A stretch of 64,000 nucleotides of DNA from positions 124,001 to 188,000 of the forward strand of contig JAEMGR010000007.1 in the NCBI GenBank assembly GCA_016458225.1, in the 5' to 3' direction. Shown piece by piece: positions 15,713 through 24,009 of this stretch. The stretch comes from Myxococcaceae bacterium JPH2 (GTDB lineage: Bacteria > Myxococcota > Myxococcia > Myxococcales > Myxococcaceae). A model generated the notes under the pieces. It saw only the letters and a list, made by a program, of their open reading frames with translations, made no database searches and was not told the origin of the DNA. Each line of letters starts with the position of its first letter. Position 1 is the stretch's first letter. A program made the position numbers and the translations under genes.

Positions 15713-16885
15713 ATGCCCGGTCGAGTCGTGATTGCCAGCGCGGTCCGCACGCCGTTCACCCGCGCGCACAAGGGAGAGTTCAAGGATACGCGGCCGGATA
15801 CGCTCGCCGCGCTCGCCATCAAGGAGGCGGTTGCTCGCGTCCCTGGCCTCAAGCCGGCGGAAGTCGAGGACGTCATCCTCGGCTGTGCCATGCCGGAAGC
15901 CGAGCAGGGCATGAACGTGGCGCGCAACGCCAGCCTGCTGGCCGGTCTGCCGGACACCGTTCCGGGCATGACCATCAACCGCTTCTGTTCCTCCGGAACG
16001 CAGGCGATTGCCCAGGCGGCCCAGGCCATCCAGGCCGGGATGATCCAGGTGGCCATCGCCGGTGGCACCGAGTCCATGACCATGGTGCCCATGGGTGGCA
16101 ACAAGGTCAGCGCCAACCCTGAAATCATGCAGCAGCACCCGGAGGTCTACACCTCCATGGGCGTGACCGCGGAGAACATCGCGGCGCGCTTCGGTGTCTC
16201 GCGCGTGGACGCGGACGCGTTCGCCGCGGAGAGCCAGCGCCGTGCCGCCACCGCGCGGGAGCAGGGCAAGTTCAACGAGGAGATCTTCCCCGTCACCACG
16301 ACGATGTACGACGAGGACGGCGCCCCCAAGCAGGTGACCGTCTCCGTGGACACCATCCTCCGTCCCGAGACGACGGCGGACGGTCTGGCGAAGCTCCGCC
16401 CCGCGTTCAACCCCAAGGGCATCGTGACGGCCGGTAACGCGTCCCCGCTGACCGACGGGGCCGCCGCCGCGGTGGTGATGAGCGAGGAGAAGGCGAAGGA
16501 GCTGGGCGTCAAGGCGCTGGGCTACTTCCTCGACTACACCGTGGCTGGCGTGCCGCCGGAGATCATGGGCATCGGCCCGGTCCCCGCGATCCGCAAGCTC
16601 TTGGAGCGCAACAAGCTGAAGGTCGAGGACATCGACGTCTTCGAGCTGAACGAGGCCTTCGCGGCGCAGGCGCTCTACTGCATCCGTGAGCTGGGCATCC
16701 CCCAGGACAAGGTGAACCCGAACGGCGGCGCCATCGCCCTGGGCCACCCGCTGGGCGTGTCCGGTGCGCGCATGGTGGCCACCATCCTGCGCGAGCTGAA
16801 GCGCCGCAACGGCCGCTACGGCGTCGTCAGCATGTGCATCGGCGGTGGCATGGGCGCCGCCGCGCTCGTCGAGCTGGCGAAGTAA
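15713..16885 (+). CDS. fadA: acetyl-CoA acyltransferase (thiolase)
   Basis: A 390-residue thiolase of standard length. The acylated Cys92 is in [10 protein letters not shown]; the second half has the conserved His region [25 protein letters not shown] and the C-terminal active Cys in [12 protein letters not shown]. It follows the dehydrogenase/hydratase gene with its own AAGGAG site, and together they complete a beta-oxidation cycle. A strong terminator lies 27 bases after the stop, so the operon has two genes. Degradative rather than biosynthetic thiolase is inferred from the partner. Confidence 0.95.
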   Translation: MPGRVVIASAVRTPFTRAHKGEFKDTRPDTLAALAIKEAVARVPGLKPAEVEDVILGCAMPEAEQGMNVARNASLLAGLPDTVPGMTINRFCSSGTQAIAQAAQAIQAGMIQVAIAGGTESMTMVPMGGNKVSANPEIMQQHPEVYTSMGVTAENIAARFGVSRVDADAFAAESQRRAATAREQGKFNEEIFPVTTTMYDEDGAPKQVTVSVDTILRPETTADGLAKLRPAFNPKGIVTAGNASPLTDGAAAAVVMSEEKAKELGVKALGYFLDYTVAGVPPEIMGIGPVPAIRKLLERNKLKVEDIDVFELNEAFAAQALYCIRELGIPQDKVNPNGGAIALGHPLGVSGARMVATILRELKRRNGRYGVVSMCIGGGMGAAALVELAK

Positions 16886-16911
16886 TCCAGCCGCTCGCTG
16901 AGTTGAAACTT

Positions 16912-16944
16912 CGGGCGGACGGAGCTTCAGGCTCCGTCCGCCCG
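16912..16944 (+). terminator. intrinsic terminator after fadA
   Basis: A perfect 14-bp stem, left arm 16912-16925 (CGGGCGGACGGAGC) with right arm 16931-16944, and a 5-base loop, followed by TTTCATTTC. It lies between convergent genes (fadA and the lipoprotein ending at 16965), so it may act in both directions. Confidence 0.8.
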
Positions 16945-16964
16945 TTTCATTTCGTCGCCACGAA

Positions 16965-17888
16965 TCAGGGCGACTCAGGCAGGAAGAAGTGGGGTTGCGC
17001 GCCGCTCGCGAGCTTCCCCACTCGGCCGGTGGCCACCTGCACCACCCAGGTGGTGCCCGAGAAGCCGAACAGCACGTGGTCGCAGCTCGGGGTGAACAGG
17101 CGCACGGACACGGAGGGCTCGTAGTCGTGGAAGCCGCGCTTGCGCCCCTCGATGGTGACAAGTGTCTTTCGCTCGCCGCTGACGGAGACGAGGGTGATGC
17201 CCTGGTCATCCGACTCCAGGGTCTGTGAGCGCGCGGGACACGAGTCCAGGTGGCCCGCTTGAGGCGGCAGTCGCGAAGGCGGCACCTCCTCTCCCACGGC
17301 GCGGCGAGAGCCATCCGAGACGCGAACCCACTGCGCGCCGCCGCTCTCGTGCGCCAGGTAGACCTCGGTGCCCTCCGCGTTCCAGTTGGGATTCAGCGCC
17401 CAGGAGTCGTTCTGGGCCGGCAGGCGCGTGACTTCCAGCGTGGTGGTGTCCACCAGATAGACCGCGTCATCGTCCTTCCAATCCCGCTGAGGAAGGCTGA
17501 AGTCGGCGTGCCGCACGGCCGCCACGCGGGTGCCATCCGGAGACAGCCGCGCCTGACTGACGCGTCGTGCGAGCGAGGGCACCGAGCGCTCACGCGAGCC
17601 GCCCTGATCCGCCACGTAGAGGTTCGTGTCGGGGTCCGAGAGGATCCACAGCTGGCCATCCGCCGTGTAGTCCAACACCGAGCGATTCGTGGGGAACACC
17701 CGCGCGCGCTCCGAGCCGTCCAGGCGCACGCGCACGAGTCCTTCCTTCGTGCCCAGGTGAATCATGGGGCGCTCGGTGACGAAGGCCGTGTTCGCCTCCG
17801 CGCCGACAATCCGCCCCTCCGAGCCACCGCACCCGCTGACGAACGGAGCGAGTCCCAGGAGCATCGACAGCCAGACCCGTTGCTTCAT
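16965..17888 (-). CDS. lipoprotein with TolB-like beta-propeller repeats
   Basis: A 307-residue protein from ATG 17888. A lipoprotein signal ends with the lipobox SGC (APFVSGC, Cys near 20). The mature part shows recurring propeller-type strands (IHLGTKEGLVRVRLDGSERA, QLWILSDPDTNLYVADQG, SPDGTRVAAVRH, VYLAHESGGAQWVRVSDGS), the pattern of WD40-like/TolB periplasmic domains. It is probably a lipid-anchored binding protein in the envelope; partner unknown. It lies downstream of the MutS-like gene on the same strand after 133 bases that contain a weak GCGGGC/GCCCGC hairpin (17976-17994), so co-transcription is uncertain. Confidence 0.75.
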   Translation of the reverse strand: MKQRVWLSMLLGLAPFVSGCGGSEGRIVGAEANTAFVTERPMIHLGTKEGLVRVRLDGSERARVFPTNRSVLDYTADGQLWILSDPDTNLYVADQGGSRERSVPSLARRVSQARLSPDGTRVAAVRHADFSLPQRDWKDDDAVYLVDTTTLEVTRLPAQNDSWALNPNWNAEGTEVYLAHESGGAQWVRVSDGSRRAVGEEVPPSRLPPQAGHLDSCPARSQTLESDDQGITLVSVSGERKTLVTIEGRKRGFHDYEPSVSVRLFTPSCDHVLFGFSGTTWVVQVATGRVGKLASGAQPHFFLPESP

Positions 17889-18021
17889 GTGCCGAATCCC
17901 CCTGCCATGCGAAGCCGTCATAGCCTCGCATGAATGGGGGCCGCTTGGGGGCTCAGGCGGGCCGGTGCCGCATGCGCGGGCCCATCGTGCCCGCTCGCGA
18001 GAACCGGAGCGGGCAGGGAAC

Positions 18022-19857
18022 TCAGGCCGGGGGCTCGGTGTCGTCGACGGGGATTCCGGCCGAGCGCAACACGCGCAAGGCATTGGTGGTGTCCACCACG
18101 CCTTGGCGGAGCTGATAGTCGAACACCATCTTCCCGTCCTCGAGGTGGTCGCGGAAGTGGACGTTGCGCACGTGCGAGCCGGGCAGGTCCGCCAGCGTGG
18201 CCAGGGACAGGTCATGCGTCGTCACCGCGCCGCACGCACCCGTGGCGAGCAGCAGCCGGAGCACCTCGCGCGAGGCAATCTGTCGCTCGCGCGTGTTGGT
18301 GCCCAGCAGGATTTCATCGAGCAGGAACAGGGCCTGGCCTCGCGCGGCCTCTGCGGCATCCAGCACGGCCTTGATCCGCTGCACCTCGGCGTAGAAATAC
18401 GAGACGCCGCGCTCCAGCGAGTCCTTGACCCGCATGCTCGTGAGCACCTGCATGGGGGACAGCGCGAGCGACCGCGCGCAGACAGGCGCACCGGCCAGCG
18501 CGAGGACCACGTTGGCGCCCACCGCGCGCATCAGTGTCGTCTTGCCGCTCATGTTGGAGCCGGTGATGAGCAGCGCGTGGCTCGGGCCGGGCAGGGACAC
18601 GTCATTGGGGACAGGCGCGTCGAGCAGGGGATGGCCCAGCGCCGTGGCGACCACGCGTGGGCCGTCCGACTCCAACTGGGGCCACGCGAAGCCGGGACGG
18701 TCGAACGCGAGCCCGGCCACGCACGAGAGCGCCTCCAGCTCCGCGAGCGCCGAGAACCACTGTCGGATGTGCTTGCCGTGGGCCGCGCGCCAGCGCTCCA
18801 GCGCGAACAGTGCGTGGATGTCCCAGAGCGTGAGCCAGTGCACCAGGGGATGGAACTGGTGCCGCTTGAACTCGATGAGCGAGTAGAGCCGGCTGAAGCG
18901 TCGGAAGTGCGCGGACACGGGCAGCTCGCCCGAGGGCTGGAGTCCGGACTGGAGCTGGCGCAGCAGCGGGTGCTCGAAGGTCTGCTGTTCGACGCGCTCG
19001 AAGAGGGGGGCGTACTTCGCGAAGCCGCGCTCTCCGGCCTCCACGCCCTCGTCCATGTGGCGCAGCGTGCGCCGCGTGAGCACCGCCACCCCGAGCTGGG
19101 CCATGAGGCCCACCCAGACCGTCCACCCAGGAATCACGCCGAACTCACCGAGCAGATAGAGCGCCAGCGTGATGGGCGGCAGCGCCACCGCGAGAGGCCG
19201 AGCCCAGCGAATGGCGTTCAGGGACGGACCTGCTTCGGCCCACTGGATGAAGAGGCCGGGGTCCGCCTTGTCCTTGGCCACCACGCGCGCGTCCACGCAC
19301 AGGTCCTGGCGGAAGCCCACGCGAGGAGCCAGCTCCCGCGCCGCGCCTTGCCGCGCGAGGATGACGTCCGAGGTGGCGGGGGCGGAGAGCCACTCGGCCA
19401 ATCGCTCCTCGCCCGCGCGGGTGGCGGTCTCGTTGAGCAGTTGGAAGAGGCTGCCCTGGCCAAAGACATCCAGGTCGGGCGTGTACAGGTGGGCGGGTGA
19501 GAGGAATCGCTCTCCGCGCTCGATGAACTCCCGCCAGCCTCCGCTCAGGCGGGCGAGTCCGCGCTCATTGAGGAGCACGTACAGCCGGGCGCGCGCCTCG
19601 CGCAGGAACACCTGGTGGTGCAGCACGGCGAGCACGCCATAGCCGACGACCGCGAGGGCCACGACCCACCAGGCGGGACGCGGCAGCCGACCCATGAGGA
19701 TGAGCACGGCGACGATGGCGGCGACGAGGAAGGCCACCGTGCGCAGGTTGGCGTAGCGCGCGCTGACGGTATCCAGGGCGGCCAGGTCCGCCTGCGCGGA
19801 GGCTCGGCGGGCGGTGTAGGTGGGGTGCGGATTCGACGGTTCGGCGGTGGGGGACAC
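18022..19857 (-). CDS. membrane-anchored MutS-family ATPase
   Basis: A 611-residue protein, GTG start at 19857 (then SPTAEPSNPHPTY). Residues ~40-95 contain two hydrophobic helices (VAFLVAAIVAVLILM and WWVVALAVVGYGVLAVL) and ~215-255 two more. The C-terminal third is the MutS ATPase: Walker A TGSNMSGKTTLMRAVG (~430), Walker B LFLLDEILLGTNTRER and a His-containing switch TTHDLSLATL. The mismatch-binding domain I and connector of true MutS are absent and the lever/clamp region is short. Such MutS-related membrane proteins are known in several phyla but are of unknown function. Mismatch repair itself is unlikely. Confidence 0.85.
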   Translation of the reverse strand: MSPTAEPSNPHPTYTARRASAQADLAALDTVSARYANLRTVAFLVAAIVAVLILMGRLPRPAWWVVALAVVGYGVLAVLHHQVFLREARARLYVLLNERGLARLSGGWREFIERGERFLSPAHLYTPDLDVFGQGSLFQLLNETATRAGEERLAEWLSAPATSDVILARQGAARELAPRVGFRQDLCVDARVVAKDKADPGLFIQWAEAGPSLNAIRWARPLAVALPPITLALYLLGEFGVIPGWTVWVGLMAQLGVAVLTRRTLRHMDEGVEAGERGFAKYAPLFERVEQQTFEHPLLRQLQSGLQPSGELPVSAHFRRFSRLYSLIEFKRHQFHPLVHWLTLWDIHALFALERWRAAHGKHIRQWFSALAELEALSCVAGLAFDRPGFAWPQLESDGPRVVATALGHPLLDAPVPNDVSLPGPSHALLITGSNMSGKTTLMRAVGANVVLALAGAPVCARSLALSPMQVLTSMRVKDSLERGVSYFYAEVQRIKAVLDAAEAARGQALFLLDEILLGTNTRERQIASREVLRLLLATGACGAVTTHDLSLATLADLPGSHVRNVHFRDHLEDGKMVFDYQLRQGVVDTTNALRVLRSAGIPVDDTEPPA

Positions 19858-20022
19858 GATGGCCGGGCATGCTGTGCGTGCGCCCCGCCAAGAGCAAGGA
19901 CGGAGGCGGTTTCCTGGGGCCAAAGGATTCGAAGCCGGACGGGAAACCCCCAGATTCCGTGTCAGACCCTCCAGGTACTGTTCTTCCCATCGCAGCCAAA
20001 GAGCAGCGACGGGGGAGCAATC

Positions 20023-21117
20023 ATGAGCACGTCTGTGATTGATAATCGGGTCGAGGTCGTCTTCAGCTTTGACACCACGGGCAGCATGTATCCGTGCCTC
20101 GCGCAGGTGCGCAAGAAGCTGGGGAGCGCGGTGGCCCGCCTGACGAAGGAGATTCCGGGCATCCGCATCGGCATCATCGCCCACGGCGACTACTGTGACG
20201 AGCGCTCCACCTACGTGACGAAGGCGCTGGACCTCACGGACGACGCGAAGGCCATCACCCGCTTCGTGGAGAAGGTGGAGCAGACGGGGGGCGGAGACGC
20301 GCCGGAGTGCTACGAATTGGTGCTGCACCAGGCGCAGTCCTTGTCATGGACGCCGGGCTACACGAAGGCGTTCGTGTTGATTGGGGATGATGTTCCGCAC
20401 GCGCCCGCGCAGAACCCCAAGCGTCTGGATTGGCGTCAGGAGGTGGACGCGCTGGGTAGGATGGGCGTGCCGGTGTACGGGGTGCAGGCGCTGAACCGGC
20501 GCCACGCGACGTCGTTCTACAAGACGCTGGCGGAGAAGTCGGGGGGCTTCCACCTGAGTCTGGACCAGTTCGCGCACGTGACCGACATGCTGTTGGCCGT
20601 TTGCTACAAGCAGTCGTCGGACGCGCAGCTCCAGTCGTACGAGGCGGAGGTGTCGCGCGAGGGCCGCATGAGTCGCGGCCTGAACTCGATGTTCAACACG
20701 ATGCTGAAGCGGGCCACGTCGACGGTGTACGGCGAGGCGGACCTGCGAGCGGTGCCCTCGGGGCGCTTCCAGGTGTTGGACGTGGACGAGAACACGGCCA
20801 TCAAGGAGTTCGTGCAGGAGAACGGCCTGCGCTTCAAGACGGGCCGAGGCTTCTACGAGTTCACCAAGACGGAGACCATCCAGGGACGCAAGGAAGTGGT
20901 CTTGATGGACCGCAAGACCGGCGACCTCTACAGCGGCGAGCGAGCGCGAGAGATGCTCGGCCTGCCGGAGGGAGAGACGGTGCGCATCCGCCCGGCGAGC
21001 CTGGAGAAGTACGTCGTCTTCGTGCAGAGCACGTCGGCCAACCGCAAGCTCATGGGCGGCACGCGGTTCCTCTACGAAGTGGAAGACTGGGACGGCGCGC
21101 GCGGCGTCGCGGCCTGA
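20023..21117 (+). CDS. von Willebrand factor A domain protein
   Basis: A 364-residue protein from ATG 20023 (MSTSVIDNRVEVVFSFDTTGS). The metal-ion-dependent adhesion site is seen as DTTGS (~17-21) with later Thr/Asp ligands in TGGGDAPE and VLIGDDVPH. The vWA fold covers ~10-200; the C-terminal ~165 residues (including EYV-like basic segments and RIRPASLEKYVVFVQS) match nothing I recognise. No signal peptide or membrane segment, so probably cytosolic. It is divergent from the MutS-like gene across 165 bases. Confidence 0.8.
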   Translation: MSTSVIDNRVEVVFSFDTTGSMYPCLAQVRKKLGSAVARLTKEIPGIRIGIIAHGDYCDERSTYVTKALDLTDDAKAITRFVEKVEQTGGGDAPECYELVLHQAQSLSWTPGYTKAFVLIGDDVPHAPAQNPKRLDWRQEVDALGRMGVPVYGVQALNRRHATSFYKTLAEKSGGFHLSLDQFAHVTDMLLAVCYKQSSDAQLQSYEAEVSREGRMSRGLNSMFNTMLKRATSTVYGEADLRAVPSGRFQVLDVDENTAIKEFVQENGLRFKTGRGFYEFTKTETIQGRKEVVLMDRKTGDLYSGERAREMLGLPEGETVRIRPASLEKYVVFVQSTSANRKLMGGTRFLYEVEDWDGARGVAA

Positions 21118-21334
21118 ATGGGACCTGGGTGGGATTGAGACGCGCCGCGTTGCCAGCCTCTATGCTCCCGAACTTCCGATGCGATCGGTAAAGAGGCGCT
21201 GCGGTGGACCGCTGCGCCGCAACAGGGGGACGATCATCGTGCCGGCAACAGCTACACAGCCGCTCATACGGGTGGGCTCGCCAACCCGCTCGGCTACTGA
21301 GAGAATGGGCGCTCCCGTGAGGCGGAGGTTGCCT

Positions 21335-21901
21335 ATGACTACACCTGACAATAGCGGTACGCCCGACAAGGTTACTGGTCCAGCGCAGCACCAGCCTATT
21401 CTCGGAGCGCGCGTTGGGCGACTTATCGGCGTGAGCCTGGACGGTCAGCCATTGGTTCGGTTCGAAGGCTTTCCTGAGCCGATTCCGGCCCGGAACTTTG
21501 TAGCTCTCGACATGGCGCAGCTCCGCGTCGCGGTAGGAGAGCAGCGTCAGGTCGTACTGTTCTTCGAAAAGGGGGACCCTTCGTGCCCCCTACTGGTCGC
21601 CATCGCGCGGGATTCCAATGTGCCGTCTTTCCTGGAGCAACTTCTGGAAGAGGCGGGTCGGCCCGGTGACCTCAAGACTCCCTCGCCCGTTGAGCCTTCG
21701 CCCGCTGCGGTGGTCAAGGCAAAGAACGCCGTGCCGGAGGAGCGCGTGGTACTCGGAGCGCAGCGGGAACTCGTTCTTCAGGTGGGTGAGGCGAGCATCA
21801 CGCTGCGCAGGGATGGCACCATCCTCTTGCGTGGCGTTCGGGTGGAGAGCCGCGCTTCGGGGCTTCAACTCATTCGCGGTGGTAAGATCGAGTTGAACTG
21901 A
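21335..21901 (+). CDS. DUF6484-like protein of a type VI secretion effector module
   Basis: A 188-residue protein from ATG 21335, preceded by GGCGGAGG. The N-terminal half (ILGARVGRLIGVSLDGQPLV, then FFEKGDPSCPLLVAIARD) fits the DUF6484 family as I remember it; the C-terminal half has short beta repeats (RELVLQVGEASITLRRDGT, GGKIELN) like the VgrG/gp5 beta-helix. Such proteins sit beside T6SS cargo genes and probably act as an adaptor or spike component. The nuclease gene follows after 17 bases. The 217 bases upstream (21118-21334) contain no gene and must hold the promoter of the toxin operon, but I see no clear boxes. Confidence 0.65.
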   Translation: MTTPDNSGTPDKVTGPAQHQPILGARVGRLIGVSLDGQPLVRFEGFPEPIPARNFVALDMAQLRVAVGEQRQVVLFFEKGDPSCPLLVAIARDSNVPSFLEQLLEEAGRPGDLKTPSPVEPSPAAVVKAKNAVPEERVVLGAQRELVLQVGEASITLRRDGTILLRGVRVESRASGLQLIRGGKIELN

Positions 21902-21918
21902 GTCCGACGGAGGCAGGC

Positions 21919-22599
21919 ATGGGAACGCACCTCTCGGGCGCGGGCGAGTCGAAGGCTCGGCTCAAGCGCTCTCACGATTATCGGGGTGAGGGCTACAAGC
22001 ACATCAAGGTTGGAGCCCGCAAGAACGTCTACCAGGACCTCGATGTCATTCAGGGCGTGCTCCAAGCACGTGGTACGCGTGCCCGTGACAAAGGGGTGAA
22101 GGCAGGCAGCAAGGCGCATGCGCGGCGCTACACCTTCACGTATGGAAACAACTTTCAGCTCGGGCAGTCCCCGTATGTCAACCAGGGGCATCACCTGCTC
22201 CCAGAGGAGGCGTTCTCCGATAAGTTTTTCGACAGCAAGCAGCTCAGGATGCTGCAAGGGGTGGATTACAACATCAACAATGGGGAGAACATCATCTTCC
22301 TCCCCGCGAGACAGAAAGACACGGCGTTCCATCTTCTGCCATTTCATCAAGGCAGCCATCCAGACTACACCCGCCAAGTCAATGTGGATATGCAGGCTGT
22401 CAAGCGCGCGTTATCGAAGGCTCTGCAGAAGGACAAGAAGCACAAAAAGTGGAACCCTCCAGAGGATCTCAAGGACAAGCTGATGAAGCTCCAGGAGGAT
22501 TACTGGGACATGCTGGTGGCCGCCGGTCCCATCCCCATCAACAAGTTCGCGAAGGCCGCTCCCAAGAAGAAGGGCCTCACGAAGAGCAAGAAGCCCTGA
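21919..22599 (+). CDS. AHH-domain nuclease toxin (predicted T6SS effector)
   Basis: A 226-residue protein. Residues ~85-150 carry the AHH nuclease signature: GHHLLPEEAF (His91-His92), YNINNGENIIFLPAR and HLLPFHQGSHPDY (His143, His147). AHH is a His-Me finger nuclease family used in polymorphic toxins. The N-terminus is basic (SKARLKRSHDYRGEGYKHIK) and short, so delivery probably relies on the partner genes for DUF6484 and DUF4150. The next gene begins 17 bases downstream and encodes an immunity-type protein. Base composition is less GC-biased than the neighbours, fitting an accessory module. Confidence 0.82.
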   Translation: MGTHLSGAGESKARLKRSHDYRGEGYKHIKVGARKNVYQDLDVIQGVLQARGTRARDKGVKAGSKAHARRYTFTYGNNFQLGQSPYVNQGHHLLPEEAFSDKFFDSKQLRMLQGVDYNINNGENIIFLPARQKDTAFHLLPFHQGSHPDYTRQVNVDMQAVKRALSKALQKDKKHKKWNPPEDLKDKLMKLQEDYWDMLVAAGPIPINKFAKAAPKKKGLTKSKKP

Positions 22600-22616
22600 C
22601 CGAGGAGTCTGTTTCT

Positions 22617-23225
22617 GTGAGCTATTATCCCTGGGTGAATGACGCGGAGGATGAGTCCTTCGCGTGGCTGGATTCGCACCGCAAGGAAGAGTTGGATGAG
22701 AACGGCTACCTGCTGACGGAGGGGGTGTCCTGTAGGGATTGGTTTCCAGAGGGACTCGTCTTCGACTTATCGAAGGAGGATGGCAGCAAGCTGACCGACA
22801 GCATCCCCAATACCTCTGCCCTTCTGGTGGTGTCCGAGAAGCTCAAGGGTATCCTGGAGCGGGAGACGACTAGAGGCACCATCGAGTTCCTGTCGGTACG
22901 TCTACGTACGCCGCGCAAGAAGGTGTTGGCCGCGCCCTACTTCATCGCCAACGTGCTCTCCACGGTGGCCTGTATGGATGCGAAAAAGTCCGACTTCACG
23001 ATGGACTCCATCATCAAGGATCAGGTTCATCGTTTCCGGAGGCTGGTGCTCCAGGAAAAGAAGATACCCAAGGACACGAAAGTCTTCCGGCTGGCAGAGC
23101 AGGCCCAGCTTATCCTCGTCCGAGAAGACCTGGGGCAGACCATCCTGGATGAGGACTGCACCGGGATGTTCTTCCAGGATCTAGACGATTACGGCTCCGA
23201 GTTCCGCAAGCGGGTCGGCTCGTAG
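22617..23225 (+). CDS. Imm11-type (DUF1629-like) immunity protein
   Basis: A 202-residue protein, GTG 22617 with GAGGAG upstream. The C-terminal part (VHRFRRLVLQEKKIPKDTKVFRLAEQ, then LILVREDLGQTILDEDCTGMFF) has the Imm11/DUF1629 pattern. No signal peptide, acidic N-terminus. Its place directly after the AHH nuclease identifies it as the likely cognate antitoxin. Family assignment is from motif memory. Confidence 0.7.
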   Translation: MSYYPWVNDAEDESFAWLDSHRKEELDENGYLLTEGVSCRDWFPEGLVFDLSKEDGSKLTDSIPNTSALLVVSEKLKGILERETTRGTIEFLSVRLRTPRKKVLAAPYFIANVLSTVACMDAKKSDFTMDSIIKDQVHRFRRLVLQEKKIPKDTKVFRLAEQAQLILVREDLGQTILDEDCTGMFFQDLDDYGSEFRKRVGS

Positions 23226-23259
23226 GCGCTCCGCGTTCGCAGAGGATAGGCGATAGCTC

Positions 23260-24000
23260 ATGCTCCAAATGGATCTCACTCGCGAGAACGCGCTCGCCGC
23301 GGTCGAGGAACTCGAGGAAGGCCTTCGCCAACCTCTCACGCTTCTTCAACGTGAGGAGTTGCTGACTCGGCTTTCCTCCTATCGCCGCATTGCCGCCATC
23401 AGCGCGTTGCTGGCAGAGGGAGACGTCCCGGCCTTCCGCCACGAGCTGCGCCTGTCCGCGACGGTGCGACGGGAGTTGCTGCTCTCCAGTCCGGGGTCGG
23501 CGGCGCCGAGCCGGTTCCGCTGTGCCAGCAGGTTGGATCCCTTGTTCGACACGCTCGCCGCCGGGGAAATGGGCCTCGCCCGCGACATTGCCAAGCATTC
23601 CCCGCACCGCTGGGTGGCGGACGAGGAGTTCGAGGACGACTTCCGCTATGCCGACTTCCTTCGCGAGCACCTGCTCGCAGGCGCGAAGTCCTCTTCCCCG
23701 GGGGAGGAGCGGGCACTCGCGGCCTTCCAGAAATGCTCCGGCGACAGTGGCTCCCCGCGGCTGACCGTGTGTGAGTCGCTCTCCAACCGGGACCAGGAGG
23801 CATTCGATGCCGTCCTGGAGGATCTGCTCTTCGAGCGCGAAGCGGAGTTCCAGAATGCAGGCCCACCCCTCCATCCTCAGCGCTTCCACACCGAGCGCCA
23901 CATCTTCATCGAGGGCCTGGCCTTGCTGCGGCTGGCCGTGGAGCGTGGCCTGAGTACGCAGCCTGATTATCGGATGATGCCGGGCTTGGTCAGGCGTTGA
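23260..24000 (+). CDS. Imm49-like immunity protein
   Basis: A 246-residue mainly helical protein, ATG 23260 (a second Met lies 3 codons on). The segments RRIAAISALLAEGDVPAFRHELRL, DDFRYADFLREHLL and RHIFIEGLALLRLAVERGL recall immunity family 49. It is the second immunity-type gene after a single nuclease. It ends 9 bases from the convergent stop at 24010. It might protect against another toxin or extend protection to related strains. Confidence 0.55.
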   Translation: MLQMDLTRENALAAVEELEEGLRQPLTLLQREELLTRLSSYRRIAAISALLAEGDVPAFRHELRLSATVRRELLLSSPGSAAPSRFRCASRLDPLFDTLAAGEMGLARDIAKHSPHRWVADEEFEDDFRYADFLREHLLAGAKSSSPGEERALAAFQKCSGDSGSPRLTVCESLSNRDQEAFDAVLEDLLFEREAEFQNAGPPLHPQRFHTERHIFIEGLALLRLAVERGLSTQPDYRMMPGLVRR

Positions 24001-24009
24001 CGCTCCACT

